DNA of 33,601 nt from Gammaproteobacteria bacterium (GTDB taxonomy: Bacteria; Pseudomonadota; Gammaproteobacteria; Eutrophobiales; Eutrophobiaceae): contig JANQJZ010000009.1 in NCBI GenBank assembly GCA_028281365.1, positions 1-33,601 of the forward strand. The letters are read 5' to 3'. The position numbers were made by a program, and so were the translations under genes. Below, one piece after another: positions 8,403-17,384 of the stretch. Positions within the stretch are counted from its first letter, which is position 1. Each line of letters starts with the position of its first letter. Under the pieces are notes generated by a model. The model was not told the DNA's origin. It saw only the letters and a program-made list of their open reading frames with translations, and ran no database searches.

Positions 8403-9391
8403 CAGTTTTTCTCAAGTTGTGGCAAGACACACTTTTCTATTACTAATATTAATGTATCTAATTCAGGATAATCATGTTTAAGATCGACAATATAGGAAAG
8501 CGTACGTGGGATATCATTAAGAAATCCGCATTTTCCGTCACGATGACAAAGCCTTGCAAATATACCGCTAGCCTTTAAATGACGCTGAACTCCCATTAGA
8601 TCAAACCATTTTTGAAATTGTTTATTATTAATTTTGATCGCTGGATTAACCGTATGCAGTTCATCCAAATATTGATTAACCCAACGACTTATTTGCCCGG
8701 GCTTCCATTTTATATAACAATCCTTCAATAACGAGACTAAATCGTAGCTGATTGGACCAAGTACAGCATCCTGATAGTCAATAATTCCCGGGTTATCTTT
8801 ATCACATAGCATTAAATTTCTGGAGTGATAATCTCTATGCACAAATACCTGGGGCTGTTCCATAGCATTTTTAATAAGCAAATCTGTAATTTCATTCAGA
8901 GCATTAAGTTCTTTTTCATCCAGATTAATTTTCAAATGTCTTTCCAATAACCAGTCAAAAAATAAATTAATTTCCTCACGTAAAAGAATTTCATCATATA
9001 AGCCTAATCCCGTAGCATCGGCATCAATTTGAATTCGTACTAATGATCTTATTGCATCGTTATAAAGCGTCTCAACGGTTGATTGATTCAGCTTATCCAG
9101 ATATAAATCATTTCCAAAATCCGTAATCAACAAAAAACCCTGTTTTACATCTTTATTAAAAATAACAGGAACGTTAACTCCGCTTTTTCCCAGTTTATTA
9201 CTTACTTCAACAAATAAGGCGCTATTTTCATGTTCGGGTGGAGCATCCATAACTATATAACTTGTATCTTTAATTAAAACTCGATAGTACGATCTAAAAC
9301 TTGCATCTTCTGATGCAGGTATTACTTCGAAATCACTGGTTTTAAATAGCTCCACCAGCCATTCCTTTAACAGATTTAGACGATCAGACAT
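8402..9391 (-). CDS. amgK: AmgK, N-acetylmuramate/N-acetylglucosamine anomeric kinase
   Basis: Cytoplasmic kinase that phosphorylates MurNAc (and GlcNAc) at the anomeric carbon, feeding MurU. The 329-residue product has an aminoglycoside-phosphotransferase fold. The catalytic loop is HRDYHSRN (Asp187, Asn192) and the metal-binding Asp is in IIDYQDAVLGP (Asp205). In many gammaproteobacteria amgK sits beside lptD; here it is divergent from a CaCA antiporter. Because the large transglycosylase is encoded downstream on the same strand, murein cleavage and MurNAc salvage are neighbours. Confidence 0.92.
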   Translation of the reverse strand: MSDRLNLLKEWLVELFKTSDFEVIPASEDASFRSYYRVLIKDTSYIVMDAPPEHENSALFVEVSNKLGKSGVNVPVIFNKDVKQGFLLITDFGNDLYLDKLNQSTVETLYNDAIRSLVRIQIDADATGLGLYDEILLREEINLFFDWLLERHLKINLDEKELNALNEITDLLIKNAMEQPQVFVHRDYHSRNLMLCDKDNPGIIDYQDAVLGPISYDLVSLLKDCYIKWKPGQISRWVNQYLDELHTVNPAIKINNKQFQKWFDLMGVQRHLKASGIFARLCHRDGKCGFLNDIPRTLSYIVDLKHDYPELDTLILVIEKCVLPQLEKN

Positions 9392-9419
9392 GGCATATAT
9401 TTAACTTAAAATCTAACAC

Positions 9420-9448
9420 AGTGTATGTTGTTTTGCTCTATTGGTAAA
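9420..9448 (-). promoter_or_regulatory. Possible sigma-70 promoter for amgK-murU
   Basis: On the minus strand a -35-like TTTACC (9448-9443) and a -10-like TACACT (9425-9420) are separated by exactly 17 nt, about 30-55 bp upstream of the amgK ATG. Each matches consensus at four of six positions, so the call is weak. Confidence 0.3.
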
Positions 9449-9565
9449 AATCCATATATTTTTCCCTGGGCATAAATGGTTCATGCAATACCTGATAGCT
9501 CATGAAATATTCAGTCTATTCTGGCATCATCGCACTGATCATAATTTTATAGGAAAAACTGGTAA

Positions 9566-10537
9566 ATGCTGATCGAATGTTTATTAGTGACAATTGGCTT
9601 GGTCATTCTGGTTTATGGTGCGGATATCTTTGTAGATGGTGCATCCGGTACTGCCCATATGCTTGGTCTACCAACATTAATAATAGGCTTAACCGTAGTA
9701 GGCTTTGCAACTTCCGCCCCGGAAATCATTGTAGGCTCGATATCTGCATGGCAAGGCAAAACCTCCATCGCGATTGGTAACGCACTTGGATCAAATATAA
9801 CCAATATTGGTTTAGTCCTGGGGTTAAGCATATTAATCCTACCAATGACGGTTACATCGCAAACAATAAAAAGAGAATTTGCGTTAATGTGTTTATCTAT
9901 TGTTCTTGCATTATTACTAATGTTGGATGGTTATCTGAACAGAGTAGATGCATTAATTTTATTGGTTGCATTGGTTATTTTTATATCCGGAGTTATCTGT
10001 ATTGCTAAAAAATCACCTGTAGATGACCCATTACCAGCTGAATTTGACCAGGAACTAAAAAAGGCAGTCTCTCTCGGCAAGTCGCTCACTATGTTGTTTG
10101 CGGGTTTGATATTATTGTTATTAGGGGCTGAATTATTAGTCAGGGGAGCTGTTTCAATTGCAGAATTTTTTGGTCTGTCAGATCTTATTATTGGCTTAAC
10201 GATTATCGCCATAGGAACAAGCTTGCCCGAATTAGCAGCATCAATCGCCAGTTTGATAAAAAAAGAAGCTGATATTGCAATTGGTAATATCATTGGATCA
10301 AACATGTTTAATATGCTGGCAGTTTTGGGCATACCCGTTTTAATAAACCCGGATCAGTTTAGCCAAGAGGTTATTACCCGGGATTTCCCGGTTATGATCA
10401 TACTGACTTTATTGCTTGGAACTATGGTATTCATATCCAGCAAAGGTAAACTTGTCAGGACTGAAGGGGCAATATTATTTATTGGTTTTATCGCATATCA
10501 ATATATATTGTTTTCACAAAACTTTTCTGGAATATAA
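9566..10537 (+). CDS. CaCA-family Na+/Ca2+ antiporter (YrbG-like)
   Basis: Inner-membrane cation antiporter of 323 residues with about ten hydrophobic segments. Both alpha repeats of the CaCA family are present: GLTVVGFATSAPE with GNALGSNITNIGLVLG in the first half, and GLTIIAIGTSLPEL with GNIIGSNMFNMLAVLG in the second. These inverted repeats form the ion path. The start ATG has AGGAAA about 9 nt upstream. As in E. coli (yrbG-kdsD-kdsC-lptC-lptA-lptB) it heads the Kdo/LPS-transport cluster; its role there is not established. Confidence 0.9.
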   Translation: MLIECLLVTIGLVILVYGADIFVDGASGTAHMLGLPTLIIGLTVVGFATSAPEIIVGSISAWQGKTSIAIGNALGSNITNIGLVLGLSILILPMTVTSQTIKREFALMCLSIVLALLLMLDGYLNRVDALILLVALVIFISGVICIAKKSPVDDPLPAEFDQELKKAVSLGKSLTMLFAGLILLLLGAELLVRGAVSIAEFFGLSDLIIGLTIIAIGTSLPELAASIASLIKKEADIAIGNIIGSNMFNMLAVLGIPVLINPDQFSQEVITRDFPVMIILTLLLGTMVFISSKGKLVRTEGAILFIGFIAYQYILFSQNFSGI

Positions 10538-10567
10538 GTAGAATCTAAACCGGGAAAAGATTTACGA

Positions 10568-11548
10568 ATGAATGAAATAAATAAAAACAAAATTAGTACA
10601 CTTGGTAAAGCAGTGATTGAAACTGAACAAAATGCTTTATCAAAATTAATCGATCGCATAGATGATAAATTTGTTGAAGCATGCGAAATAATTCTTGGCT
10701 GCGCCGGAAGAGTTATCGTTATCGGCATGGGTAAGTCCGGTCATATTGGACATAAAATTGCTGCAACTCTTGCCAGCACGGGTTCTCCTGCATTTTTTGT
10801 ACATCCTGGTGAAGCAAGTCATGGAGATCTGGGAATGATTACAACAAATGATGTTGTTATGGTGTTATCTAATTCGGGGGAGACTGATGAAGTAGTTGCA
10901 TTATTACCGGTAATAAAAAGATTAAATATCCCGATGATTTCTCTCACCGGGGATCCTAATTCAACTCTGGCCAAGGCAGCCACTGTGAATATTGACATAA
11001 GTGTTGAAAAAGAAGCCTGTCCACTTGGTTTGGCACCAACAGCAAGTACTACTGCCACATTGGCAATGGGCGATGCCATTGCAATTGCTTTACTTGAAGC
11101 GAGAGGATTTAGTGAAAACGATTTTGCCCTGTCACATCCCGGAGGAACACTCGGCAGGCGTTTGTTGTTGCATGTTAGTGATATCATGCACACCGGCGAT
11201 GAAATACCAAAAGTAGAAAAATCCGCCTTGCTTAGTGAAGCTCTGGTTGAAATGTCACAAAAAGGCCTGGGTGTGACCACTATAGTTGATGATAATGATA
11301 ATATACTCGGCATCTTCACTGATGGTGATTTACGTCGTTCACTAGATGCAAATATCGATATAAAAACCTGTCGGGTTGAAGACGTAATGACAAAAAATGG
11401 TAAAACGATAGAACCCGATGCCCTCGCTGCCTCTGCACTTTCTTTAATGGAAACTCACCGGATCAATGCCTTGGCTGTTGTTAATAGTGAAAATAAGTTG
11501 ATCGGTATATTAAATATGCATGATTTATTGAGGGCAAGGGTAGTCTAG
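10568..11548 (+). CDS. kdsD: KdsD, D-arabinose 5-phosphate isomerase
   Basis: Converts ribulose 5-phosphate to arabinose 5-phosphate, the first step to Kdo for lipid A. The 326-residue product has an N-terminal SIS domain (about 40-180: VIGMGKSGHIGHKIAATLASTGSPA, then SNSGETDEV). Two C-terminal CBS domains (about 205-326) follow, including the repeated GIFTDGDLRRSL and GILNMHDLLRARV ends. Length and order match E. coli KdsD. It is 30 nt after the antiporter gene and 3 nt before kdsC. Confidence 0.96.
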   Translation: MNEINKNKISTLGKAVIETEQNALSKLIDRIDDKFVEACEIILGCAGRVIVIGMGKSGHIGHKIAATLASTGSPAFFVHPGEASHGDLGMITTNDVVMVLSNSGETDEVVALLPVIKRLNIPMISLTGDPNSTLAKAATVNIDISVEKEACPLGLAPTASTTATLAMGDAIAIALLEARGFSENDFALSHPGGTLGRRLLLHVSDIMHTGDEIPKVEKSALLSEALVEMSQKGLGVTTIVDDNDNILGIFTDGDLRRSLDANIDIKTCRVEDVMTKNGKTIEPDALAASALSLMETHRINALAVVNSENKLIGILNMHDLLRARVV

Positions 11549-11551
11549 GCA

Positions 11552-12082
11552 ATGGACAAAAAAACTATTTTAAACATCGCAAGTAATATTAAATTAGCAG
11601 TGTTTGATGTCGATGGCGTATTAACAGACGGTCGATTAATCCTTGGTGAAAACGGTAATGAATATAAATGTTTTAACGTACGTGATGGCCATGGTTTGGT
11701 TATGTTGCTGGAGTCAGGCTGCAAGATTGCTGTAATTACAGCACGTTCATCTAATATTGTTGCTGAACGAATGGCCTCTTTAGGCATCGAATATGTTTAT
11801 CAAGGTGAAAAAGATAAAGGTGCAAGATTGTTGAAGTTAATAAATGATCTTGGTTATACGCGTGACGATGTGACTTATGTGGGTGATGATGTTATTGACT
11901 TGCCGGCAATGACAAAAGTTGGTCTGCCAATCGCTGTGGCCGATGCGCATCCCGAAGTAAAAAGTTTCGCGGTATGGACAACTGATCAGGCAGGCGGACA
12001 AGGCGCCGTTAGAGAAGTTTGTGAATTGATAATGCAGGCCCAGGGCACCCTTCAAACCAGACTGGACAACTACTTGTCATAA
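11552..12082 (+). CDS. kdsC: KdsC, Kdo 8-phosphate phosphatase
   Basis: HAD-superfamily phosphatase (C0 type, no cap domain, tetrameric in the family) that removes phosphate from Kdo-8-P. The 176-residue product shows motif I VFDVDGVLTDG with the nucleophile Asp19 and acid/base Asp21. It also has motif II in VITARSS, the Lys in EKDKGARLL, and motif IV YVGDDVIDLPAM. It begins 3 nt after kdsD ends. The Kdo-8-P synthase gene kdsA is not in this window. Confidence 0.96.
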   Translation: MDKKTILNIASNIKLAVFDVDGVLTDGRLILGENGNEYKCFNVRDGHGLVMLLESGCKIAVITARSSNIVAERMASLGIEYVYQGEKDKGARLLKLINDLGYTRDDVTYVGDDVIDLPAMTKVGLPIAVADAHPEVKSFAVWTTDQAGGQGAVREVCELIMQAQGTLQTRLDNYLS

Positions 12083-12119
12083 TGAAAATTCTTTCATTAA
12101 TTAACTATTGATACTTTCA

Positions 12120-12692
12120 ATGTTCTCCGACAGGTGGAAACTGGTATTAACCTTAATTATCGCTGCGGCTATTAGTTACTGGGTATTAGAAAAATTAACG
12201 GGTGACAATATAAAAAAATTAAACAGGTTGGCGCATCACCCGGATTACTATATGGAAAATTTTTCAACCTTAACAATGAACCAGGATGGCACACCTAAAA
12301 ACAGATTGAATGCTATTTATATGGCACACTATCCGGATGATAATACGACAGAATTACACGAGCCCGAGCTGGAGATTTTTCGCAAGGATAAGCCTCCAAT
12401 TATAGTAAATTCTGACAAAGGCTGGGTTACTTCAAATAATGAAGTGATATTATTAAGTGGTAATGTGTATTTACATCAGGACGATGAGTTTGGTGAACGT
12501 AAGATTGAACTAATTACACAAGACGCAAGGGTACTGGTTGATCAAAAATATGCCGAGACTACCAAACCAGCAACACTAATTACCAAACGTTCTGTCACAA
12601 AATCGATAGGGATGCGAGCATATTTACAAGAACAACGTATGGAGTTCCTTAACGATGTACATACTACTATTGAACCTAAAAAAACAAATTAG
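12120..12692 (+). CDS. lptC: LptC, LPS export bitopic membrane protein
   Basis: Passes LPS from the LptB2FG exporter to LptA. The product has one N-terminal membrane helix (LVLTLIIAAAISYWVLEKL) and a periplasmic beta-jellyroll (about 45-190), with typical segments such as GTPKNRLNAIYMAHYPDDN and SGNVYLHQDDE. I use ATG 12120; an in-frame TTG at 12108 exists and neither has a good ribosome-binding site. Just upstream lies a small AT-rich hairpin (AATGAAA/TTTCATT, 12081-12098). The 3' end overlaps lptA by 38 nt, implying coupled translation. Confidence 0.92.
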   Translation: MFSDRWKLVLTLIIAAAISYWVLEKLTGDNIKKLNRLAHHPDYYMENFSTLTMNQDGTPKNRLNAIYMAHYPDDNTTELHEPELEIFRKDKPPIIVNSDKGWVTSNNEVILLSGNVYLHQDDEFGERKIELITQDARVLVDQKYAETTKPATLITKRSVTKSIGMRAYLQEQRMEFLNDVHTTIEPKKTN

Positions 12693-13215
12693 GTTTTTAA
12701 CTATTATTGCCCTTACGTTTCACTTTAATAGTGCCTTTGCACTATCCACAGATAAACAACAGGATATTGAGATTGAAGCAGATTCTGCTGAAATGGATGA
12801 TATTAAAGGCATCACTATATATAGAGGTGATGTAGTTGTAACCCAGGGCAGCATAAAAATGACTGGCCATACGATGACTGTTTATTTCGATGATAATGAC
12901 GATATGAAACTTGTCATCATGCAGGGGACACCTGCAACATATCGTCAATTACCGGATAATAGCGAAATTTATGATGAGGCTGAAGCCTTGCAAATGGAGT
13001 ATTATGCGCTTAAAGATTACGTCATTCTCATTGATGAGGCCCTGGTAACCCAGGAAGGGCTTCGTTTCAGCGGAAGTCGAATAGAATATGACACTGTTTT
13101 AAGTCAGGTAAAAGCAAAAGGCTCGACTAAAACAGCAAAACAAAAAGATAATAAAGAACAAAAGAAAAAAGATGGGCGCGTCAAAATAACCATCAAAAAG
13201 AAAAAGGAAGAATAG
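12655..13215 (+). CDS. lptA: LptA, periplasmic LPS transport bridge protein
   Basis: Forms the periplasmic bridge between LptC and LptD. The 186-residue product has a signal peptide ending NSAFA. An OstA/LptA beta-jellyroll follows (IEIEADSAEMDDIKGITIYRGDVVVTQGSIKMTG and RFSGSRIEYDTV are family-like). The last ~30 residues are almost all Lys, Glu, Gln and Ile/Val, a basic tail common in LptA but long here. ATG 12655 lies inside lptC; a TTG at 12670 would give a shorter and equally plausible signal peptide. Confidence 0.92.
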   Translation: MYILLLNLKKQIRFLTIIALTFHFNSAFALSTDKQQDIEIEADSAEMDDIKGITIYRGDVVVTQGSIKMTGHTMTVYFDDNDDMKLVIMQGTPATYRQLPDNSEIYDEAEALQMEYYALKDYVILIDEALVTQEGLRFSGSRIEYDTVLSQVKAKGSTKTAKQKDNKEQKKKDGRVKITIKKKKEE

Positions 13216-13266
13216 CCGGCATTAGCTTTACTCTTGCGGGAGAATGCCAACTATTGATTAATTTAT

Positions 13267-13992
13267 ATGAGCATCTTATCCGTACGCCACCTGTCAAAAT
13301 CCTACCGTTCCAGAAAAGTTGTCTCTGATGTCAGCTTAGCCGTAGAAAGCGGGGAAACCATAGGCTTACTTGGGCCTAACGGTGCGGGTAAAACAACAAG
13401 TTTTTATATGATCGTCGGACTCGTACCGGCAGATAGTGGCACAATCCATCTAAATAACCGGGAGATTAGCCGGTTAAGTATGGACGAACGCTCACATATG
13501 GGGCTTGGTTATCTCCCTCAAGAAGCCTCGGTTTTCAGGAAATTAACTGTTGAAGAAAATATTATGGCAATTCTGGAGACCCGCTTACCAAACAATCAAC
13601 AAAAAGCCAGACAACGACTGGAGTTACTATTACAGGAATTTCATATTGCCCATATAAGAGATAATCTGGGAATAAGCCTGTCAGGAGGTGAGCGTAGACG
13701 GTTGGAAATAGCACGGGCGCTTGCATCCGAGCCTCGTTTTCTTCTATTAGATGAACCATTTGCCGGTATTGATCCTATTTCAATCAATGATATACAGCGT
13801 TTGATACATCGACTATGTGAACATGGTATAGGTATTTTAATTACTGACCATAACGTTCGTGAAACATTAGGAACCTGTGATCGTGCCTATATAGTCAATG
13901 AAGGCAAAATTCTTGCAGAGGGGACACCCGAACAAATATTAAAAAATGATCAAGTGAGAGACGTCTATCTTGGTGATCAATTTACTTTGTAA
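13267..13992 (+). CDS. lptB: LptB, ATPase of the LPS exporter
   Basis: Cytoplasmic ABC ATPase that powers LptFG extraction of LPS from the inner membrane. The 241-residue product has Walker [10 protein letters not shown] (36-44), the Q-loop in YLPQEASVF, signature LSGGERRR, Walker [15 protein letters not shown] and the switch His in [10 protein letters not shown]. All residues needed for hydrolysis are intact. It lies 51 nt after lptA and 57 nt before rpoN. That gap carries only AT-rich inverted sequence (AAATTCAT at 13991, ATGAATTT at 14024). lptF and lptG are not in the window. Confidence 0.97.
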   Translation: MSILSVRHLSKSYRSRKVVSDVSLAVESGETIGLLGPNGAGKTTSFYMIVGLVPADSGTIHLNNREISRLSMDERSHMGLGYLPQEASVFRKLTVEENIMAILETRLPNNQQKARQRLELLLQEFHIAHIRDNLGISLSGGERRRLEIARALASEPRFLLLDEPFAGIDPISINDIQRLIHRLCEHGIGILITDHNVRETLGTCDRAYIVNEGKILAEGTPEQILKNDQVRDVYLGDQFTL

Positions 13993-14049
13993 ATTCATGT
14001 TTTAGCAAGATTAATTCAAATAAATGAATTTTAAGTTAAAATTAATACT

Positions 14050-15516
14050 ATGAAGCCTTCTTTACAATTAAGAATTGGTCAAAGCCTGACGATGACGCCA
14101 CAATTGCAACAGGCAATACGCTTGTTGCAATTGTCCAGTATCGAGCTACAAGCTGAAATCCAGGATGTGCTTGAATCAAATATGATGCTTGAAATTGATG
14201 AAGGAGAAACAGAACAACCTGCTTCTGATGCCTCATCAAGCAATAATGAAGAGTCGGTCTCCAGTCAGGAAACAACTGATCAGAGTACCGACATGAATCA
14301 GGAGAATATACCTGATGATTTACCTGTCGATAGTGCATGGGAAGATGTCTACGATAACAGCACCCCTTATACAAGAGGAAGTGCAGACAATAACGGTTAC
14401 GAAGGCTTTGAAAATATAGATACGAAAGAACATACGCTGCGTGAACATCTTGAATGGCAGCTTAACCTGACACCTGTGTCCGACACTGACAAAATTATTG
14501 CAATGGCTATTATCGACTCACTTGATGATGACGGCTACTTAAGTAGCTCGATTGAAGATATATTGACGACTATTAATGATATTGATGAAGTAGGAACTGA
14601 AGAAATAGAAGCCGTATTACGAATGATTCAAACTATGGATCCCGTTGGCGTTGGCTCCAGAGATATAAAGGAATGTCTCAGTATTCAATTAAAACAGTGC
14701 CCTTCTGAAACGCCGCGAATAGAACAGGCTCAACAACTTGTTGATAATTATCTTGATATGTTGGCGTCGCATGACTACAACCAGCTGATGCGTAAAATGA
14801 AGCTTAACCAGGATGAATTAACCGAGGTTATTAATTTGATTCAGTCAATGAATCCACGCCCGGGTAATCAAATTAATGAAACCCGAACTGAATATGTCGT
14901 ACCGGATGTTTATGTGAAAAAAGTTAAAGGTGTGTGGAAAGTTGATTTGAATACAGATGCAATTCCTGCGTTAAGAATTAATTCAGTTTATGCCAATATG
15001 ATCCGTAGAGCAGATAACAGTGACGACAATAATTCGTTGAAATCACATCTTCAGGAAGCGCGTTGGTTTATCAAAAGTTTACGCAGTAGAAGCGAAACTT
15101 TATTACGTGTTGCAACTTGTATTGTTGAACGACAACGGGCTTTTCTTGAATATGGTGAAGAAGCTATGAAACCGCTGGTTCTTCATGATGTGGCTGAAGC
15201 TCTCGGCATGCATGAATCAACAATTTCCCGGGTAACAACACGTAAGTATATGCATACGCCACGAGGAATATTTGAACTTAAATATTTCTTTTCCAGTCAT
15301 GTTAGTACGAACTATGGCGGGGCATGCTCATCTACAGCAATACGCGCATTAATAAAAAAGCTGATTGGTGCTGAAACACCCAATAAGCCGCTTAGTGATA
15401 GCAAAATAGCGGCTATTCTTGAAGATCAGGGTATTAATGTTGCACGTCGGACTGTGGCTAAATATCGTGAAGCGATGGCAATACCGCCCTCAAATGAACG
15501 CAAACGGCTTGCTTAA
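14050..15516 (+). CDS. rpoN: RpoN, RNA polymerase sigma-54
   Basis: Alternative sigma factor for -24/-12 promoters that needs an AAA+ activator. The 488-residue product has the Gln/Leu-rich region I ([20 protein letters not shown]), an acidic region II (about 50-115) and the core-binding domain. A helix-turn-helix ([19 protein letters not shown]) and the diagnostic RpoN box [10 protein letters not shown] (465-474) follow. Position after lptB and before hpf-ptsN matches E. coli and many gammaproteobacteria. No sigma-54 activator gene is in view. Confidence 0.98.
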   Translation: MKPSLQLRIGQSLTMTPQLQQAIRLLQLSSIELQAEIQDVLESNMMLEIDEGETEQPASDASSSNNEESVSSQETTDQSTDMNQENIPDDLPVDSAWEDVYDNSTPYTRGSADNNGYEGFENIDTKEHTLREHLEWQLNLTPVSDTDKIIAMAIIDSLDDDGYLSSSIEDILTTINDIDEVGTEEIEAVLRMIQTMDPVGVGSRDIKECLSIQLKQCPSETPRIEQAQQLVDNYLDMLASHDYNQLMRKMKLNQDELTEVINLIQSMNPRPGNQINETRTEYVVPDVYVKKVKGVWKVDLNTDAIPALRINSVYANMIRRADNSDDNNSLKSHLQEARWFIKSLRSRSETLLRVATCIVERQRAFLEYGEEAMKPLVLHDVAEALGMHESTISRVTTRKYMHTPRGIFELKYFFSSHVSTNYGGACSSTAIRALIKKLIGAETPNKPLSDSKIAAILEDQGINVARRTVAKYREAMAIPPSNERKRLA

Positions 15517-15546
15517 AATAATAAAAACTTTTACCAGGAGTTAACT

Positions 15547-15873
15547 ATGCAAATTAACCTGACAGGTCATCATATTGATATCACTGATTCATTAAAATCA
15601 TATGTTGATAATAAATTTGAACGGCTGGAGAGACATTTCGACAATATTACAAACATACATGTAATTTTAACTGTCGAAAAAGACAGACAAAAAGCCGAAG
15701 CAACTATGCATGTTAATAGAGGCAACTTATTTGCAGACGACGAACAGGATGATATGTATGCTGCAATAGACGGACTTGTTGATAAGTTAGACAGACAATT
15801 AAAAAAACATAAAGAAAAATTAACAGATCACCATCGAGCAGAAGGTGGTTTAAAAGACCGAAATATTATTTAG
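15547..15873 (+). CDS. hpf: Hpf, ribosome hibernation promoting factor (short form)
   Basis: Binds the 30S decoding region in stationary phase, inactivating ribosomes. The 108-residue beta-alpha-beta-beta-beta-alpha protein begins MQINLTGHHIDITDSLKSYV and contains ERLERHFDNITNIHVILTVEKD and YAAIDGLVDKLDRQLKKHKEK, all family-typical. It lacks the C-terminal dimerisation domain of long HPF, so 100S formation would need a partner such as RMF, as in E. coli. A good AGGAG site precedes ATG 15547, 30 nt after rpoN. Confidence 0.95.
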   Translation: MQINLTGHHIDITDSLKSYVDNKFERLERHFDNITNIHVILTVEKDRQKAEATMHVNRGNLFADDEQDDMYAAIDGLVDKLDRQLKKHKEKLTDHHRAEGGLKDRNII

Positions 15874-15907
15874 TTAAACCTTCAAGTTTTCTGTGGACCA
15901 TAAACTA

Positions 15908-16354
15908 ATGAAGATAGACGATATCCTTTCGCCCGAATGTGTGTTACCTAACCAGGATTGTCATAGTAAAAAAGATGCACTGGACACACTTGCAAAAACA
16001 ATTGCTGATTCAGACAATGCCATATCGCAAACCGAGGTTTTTGATTGTCTCATTGCCAGAGAAAAGCTTGGTAGTACCGGATTAGGAAACGGGATTGCAA
16101 TACCACATGGCAGATTATCAAATAGTAAAAAAACTATAGCCGCATTTTTACAACTTGATGAAGGCATTGATTATGATGCCGTTGATAAACAACCTGTTGA
16201 TCTGCTTTTTGCATTAATCGTTCCTGAGGAATCAACTGATGAACATTTACAAACTTTAGCGACCCTCGCAGAGATGTTCAGCGATAAAAATATTATAAGA
16301 AAACTAAGAAGAGGTCGTTCAGCAAATGAAATTCATTCTATCTTGACGGGCTAA
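15908..16354 (+). CDS. ptsN: PtsN, EIIA-Ntr regulatory phosphotransferase protein
   Basis: Soluble EIIA domain of the nitrogen-type PTS, a regulator rather than a sugar transporter. The product keeps LGSTGLGNGIAIPHGR with the phosphorylatable His67, then VDLLFALIVPEES typical of the fructose/mannitol EIIA fold. I use ATG 15908, whose MKIDDILSPE beginning resembles PtsN proteins; an in-frame GTG at 15893 is the alternative. It ends 4 nt before hprK. A usual donor, a GAF-containing PtsP, is absent here, so the HPr and Enzyme I encoded downstream are the likely source of phosphate. Confidence 0.95.
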   Translation: MKIDDILSPECVLPNQDCHSKKDALDTLAKTIADSDNAISQTEVFDCLIAREKLGSTGLGNGIAIPHGRLSNSKKTIAAFLQLDEGIDYDAVDKQPVDLLFALIVPEESTDEHLQTLATLAEMFSDKNIIRKLRRGRSANEIHSILTG

Positions 16355-16358
16355 CATA

Positions 16359-17384
16359 ATGGCAGGCATTACTAACCAATTAAGTATTGAAGATCTTTTT
16401 AACATACATCGAGAGAAATTAATGCTTGAATGGGTAGCCGGTAAGCAAGGTGCAAAACATGCGATCATCAGGGGAGATGAACAAACACCGGAAACGCTAA
16501 AAAAAACAAAAAAGAAAACATCCAAAAAAAAGACTGATAGTTCTTCAGACACTATAAAAAGTTTATCACTAATTGGTCATCTGAACCTTATACACCCTCA
16601 CCAAATACAGATTCTCGGGAATGTTGAATTAAAGTACCTGGAAGGATTAAGAAGTATTTCAATGCAGGATGCTGTTATACAACTATTTAAAAGTAATCCG
16701 GCATGTGTAATTGTTGCTGATGGGTGTAAAGTCCCAACTTTACTAAAAAGAAAAAGTAATGAGCATAGCATTCCATTATTTTCTTCACCTATGATCAGTG
16801 ACAAGCTGGCAGACATAATTCATTATTTTCTTACAAATTTATTTGCAGACATGTTAACGCTGCATGGCGTCTATATGGAAGTTATGGCCATTGGTGTACT
16901 CATTACGGGGCCTAGCGGAATAGGCAAAAGCGAACTTGCGCTTGAATTGATATCAAGAGGACATCGGTTAATCGCTGACGATGCTCCATTATTTTCCAGA
17001 ATTGCGCCCGATATTATTGACGGTACCTGTCCAAAGACTTTACAGGATTTCCTGGAAGTCAGGGGACTGGGCATTATTAATGTCCGGGAACTTTTTGGTG
17101 ATAGCGCAATTAAAAAAAACAAGTATTTAAAATTGATCGTGCAATTGCAGCCTATGGATACTGATAATTTACTAGACCTCGACAGGCTTGAAGGGAGCTA
17201 TAGTACGCGAAATGTGCTTGATATGGAGATACCTGAAATTACCCTGCCTGTCGCTCCAGGCCGTAACCTTGCTATCATGCTTGAATGTGCAGCCCGTAAC
17301 CACATCTTGCGGGTCAGTGGATATAATGCATCTGAAATATTTGCAAAACGTCAAAAAAGGCTAATCGAGTCGGGCGAAATATAA
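16359..17384 (+). CDS. hprK: HprK, HPr kinase/phosphorylase
   Basis: Bifunctional enzyme that phosphorylates Ser46 of HPr with ATP and removes it by phosphorolysis. The 341-residue product has the N-terminal HprK domain (IEDLFNIHREKLMLEWVAG). The kinase domain has Walker A GPSGIGKSELALEL (184-197), the conserved His169 in LHGVYMEV, and the HprK signature EVRGLGIINVRELFG (233-247). A strongly basic Lys/Thr/Ser stretch (about 46-66, KKTKKKTSKKKTDSSSD) sits inside the N-terminal domain, where I expect only a short loop. It ends directly against rapZ with no gap. Confidence 0.95.
   Translation: MAGITNQLSIEDLFNIHREKLMLEWVAGKQGAKHAIIRGDEQTPETLKKTKKKTSKKKTDSSSDTIKSLSLIGHLNLIHPHQIQILGNVELKYLEGLRSISMQDAVIQLFKSNPACVIVADGCKVPTLLKRKSNEHSIPLFSSPMISDKLADIIHYFLTNLFADMLTLHGVYMEVMAIGVLITGPSGIGKSELALELISRGHRLIADDAPLFSRIAPDIIDGTCPKTLQDFLEVRGLGIINVRELFGDSAIKKNKYLKLIVQLQPMDTDNLLDLDRLEGSYSTRNVLDMEIPEITLPVAPGRNLAIMLECAARNHILRVSGYNASEIFAKRQKRLIESGEI

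Noticed and set aside
9931-10332. A 133-codon - strand frame
   Set aside because: It is antisense to the CaCA antiporter gene, and its content is the mirror of hydrophobic codons.
10819-11319. A 166-codon - strand frame
   Set aside because: It is fully antisense to kdsD, which has complete SIS and CBS domains; the frame mirrors kdsD codon use.
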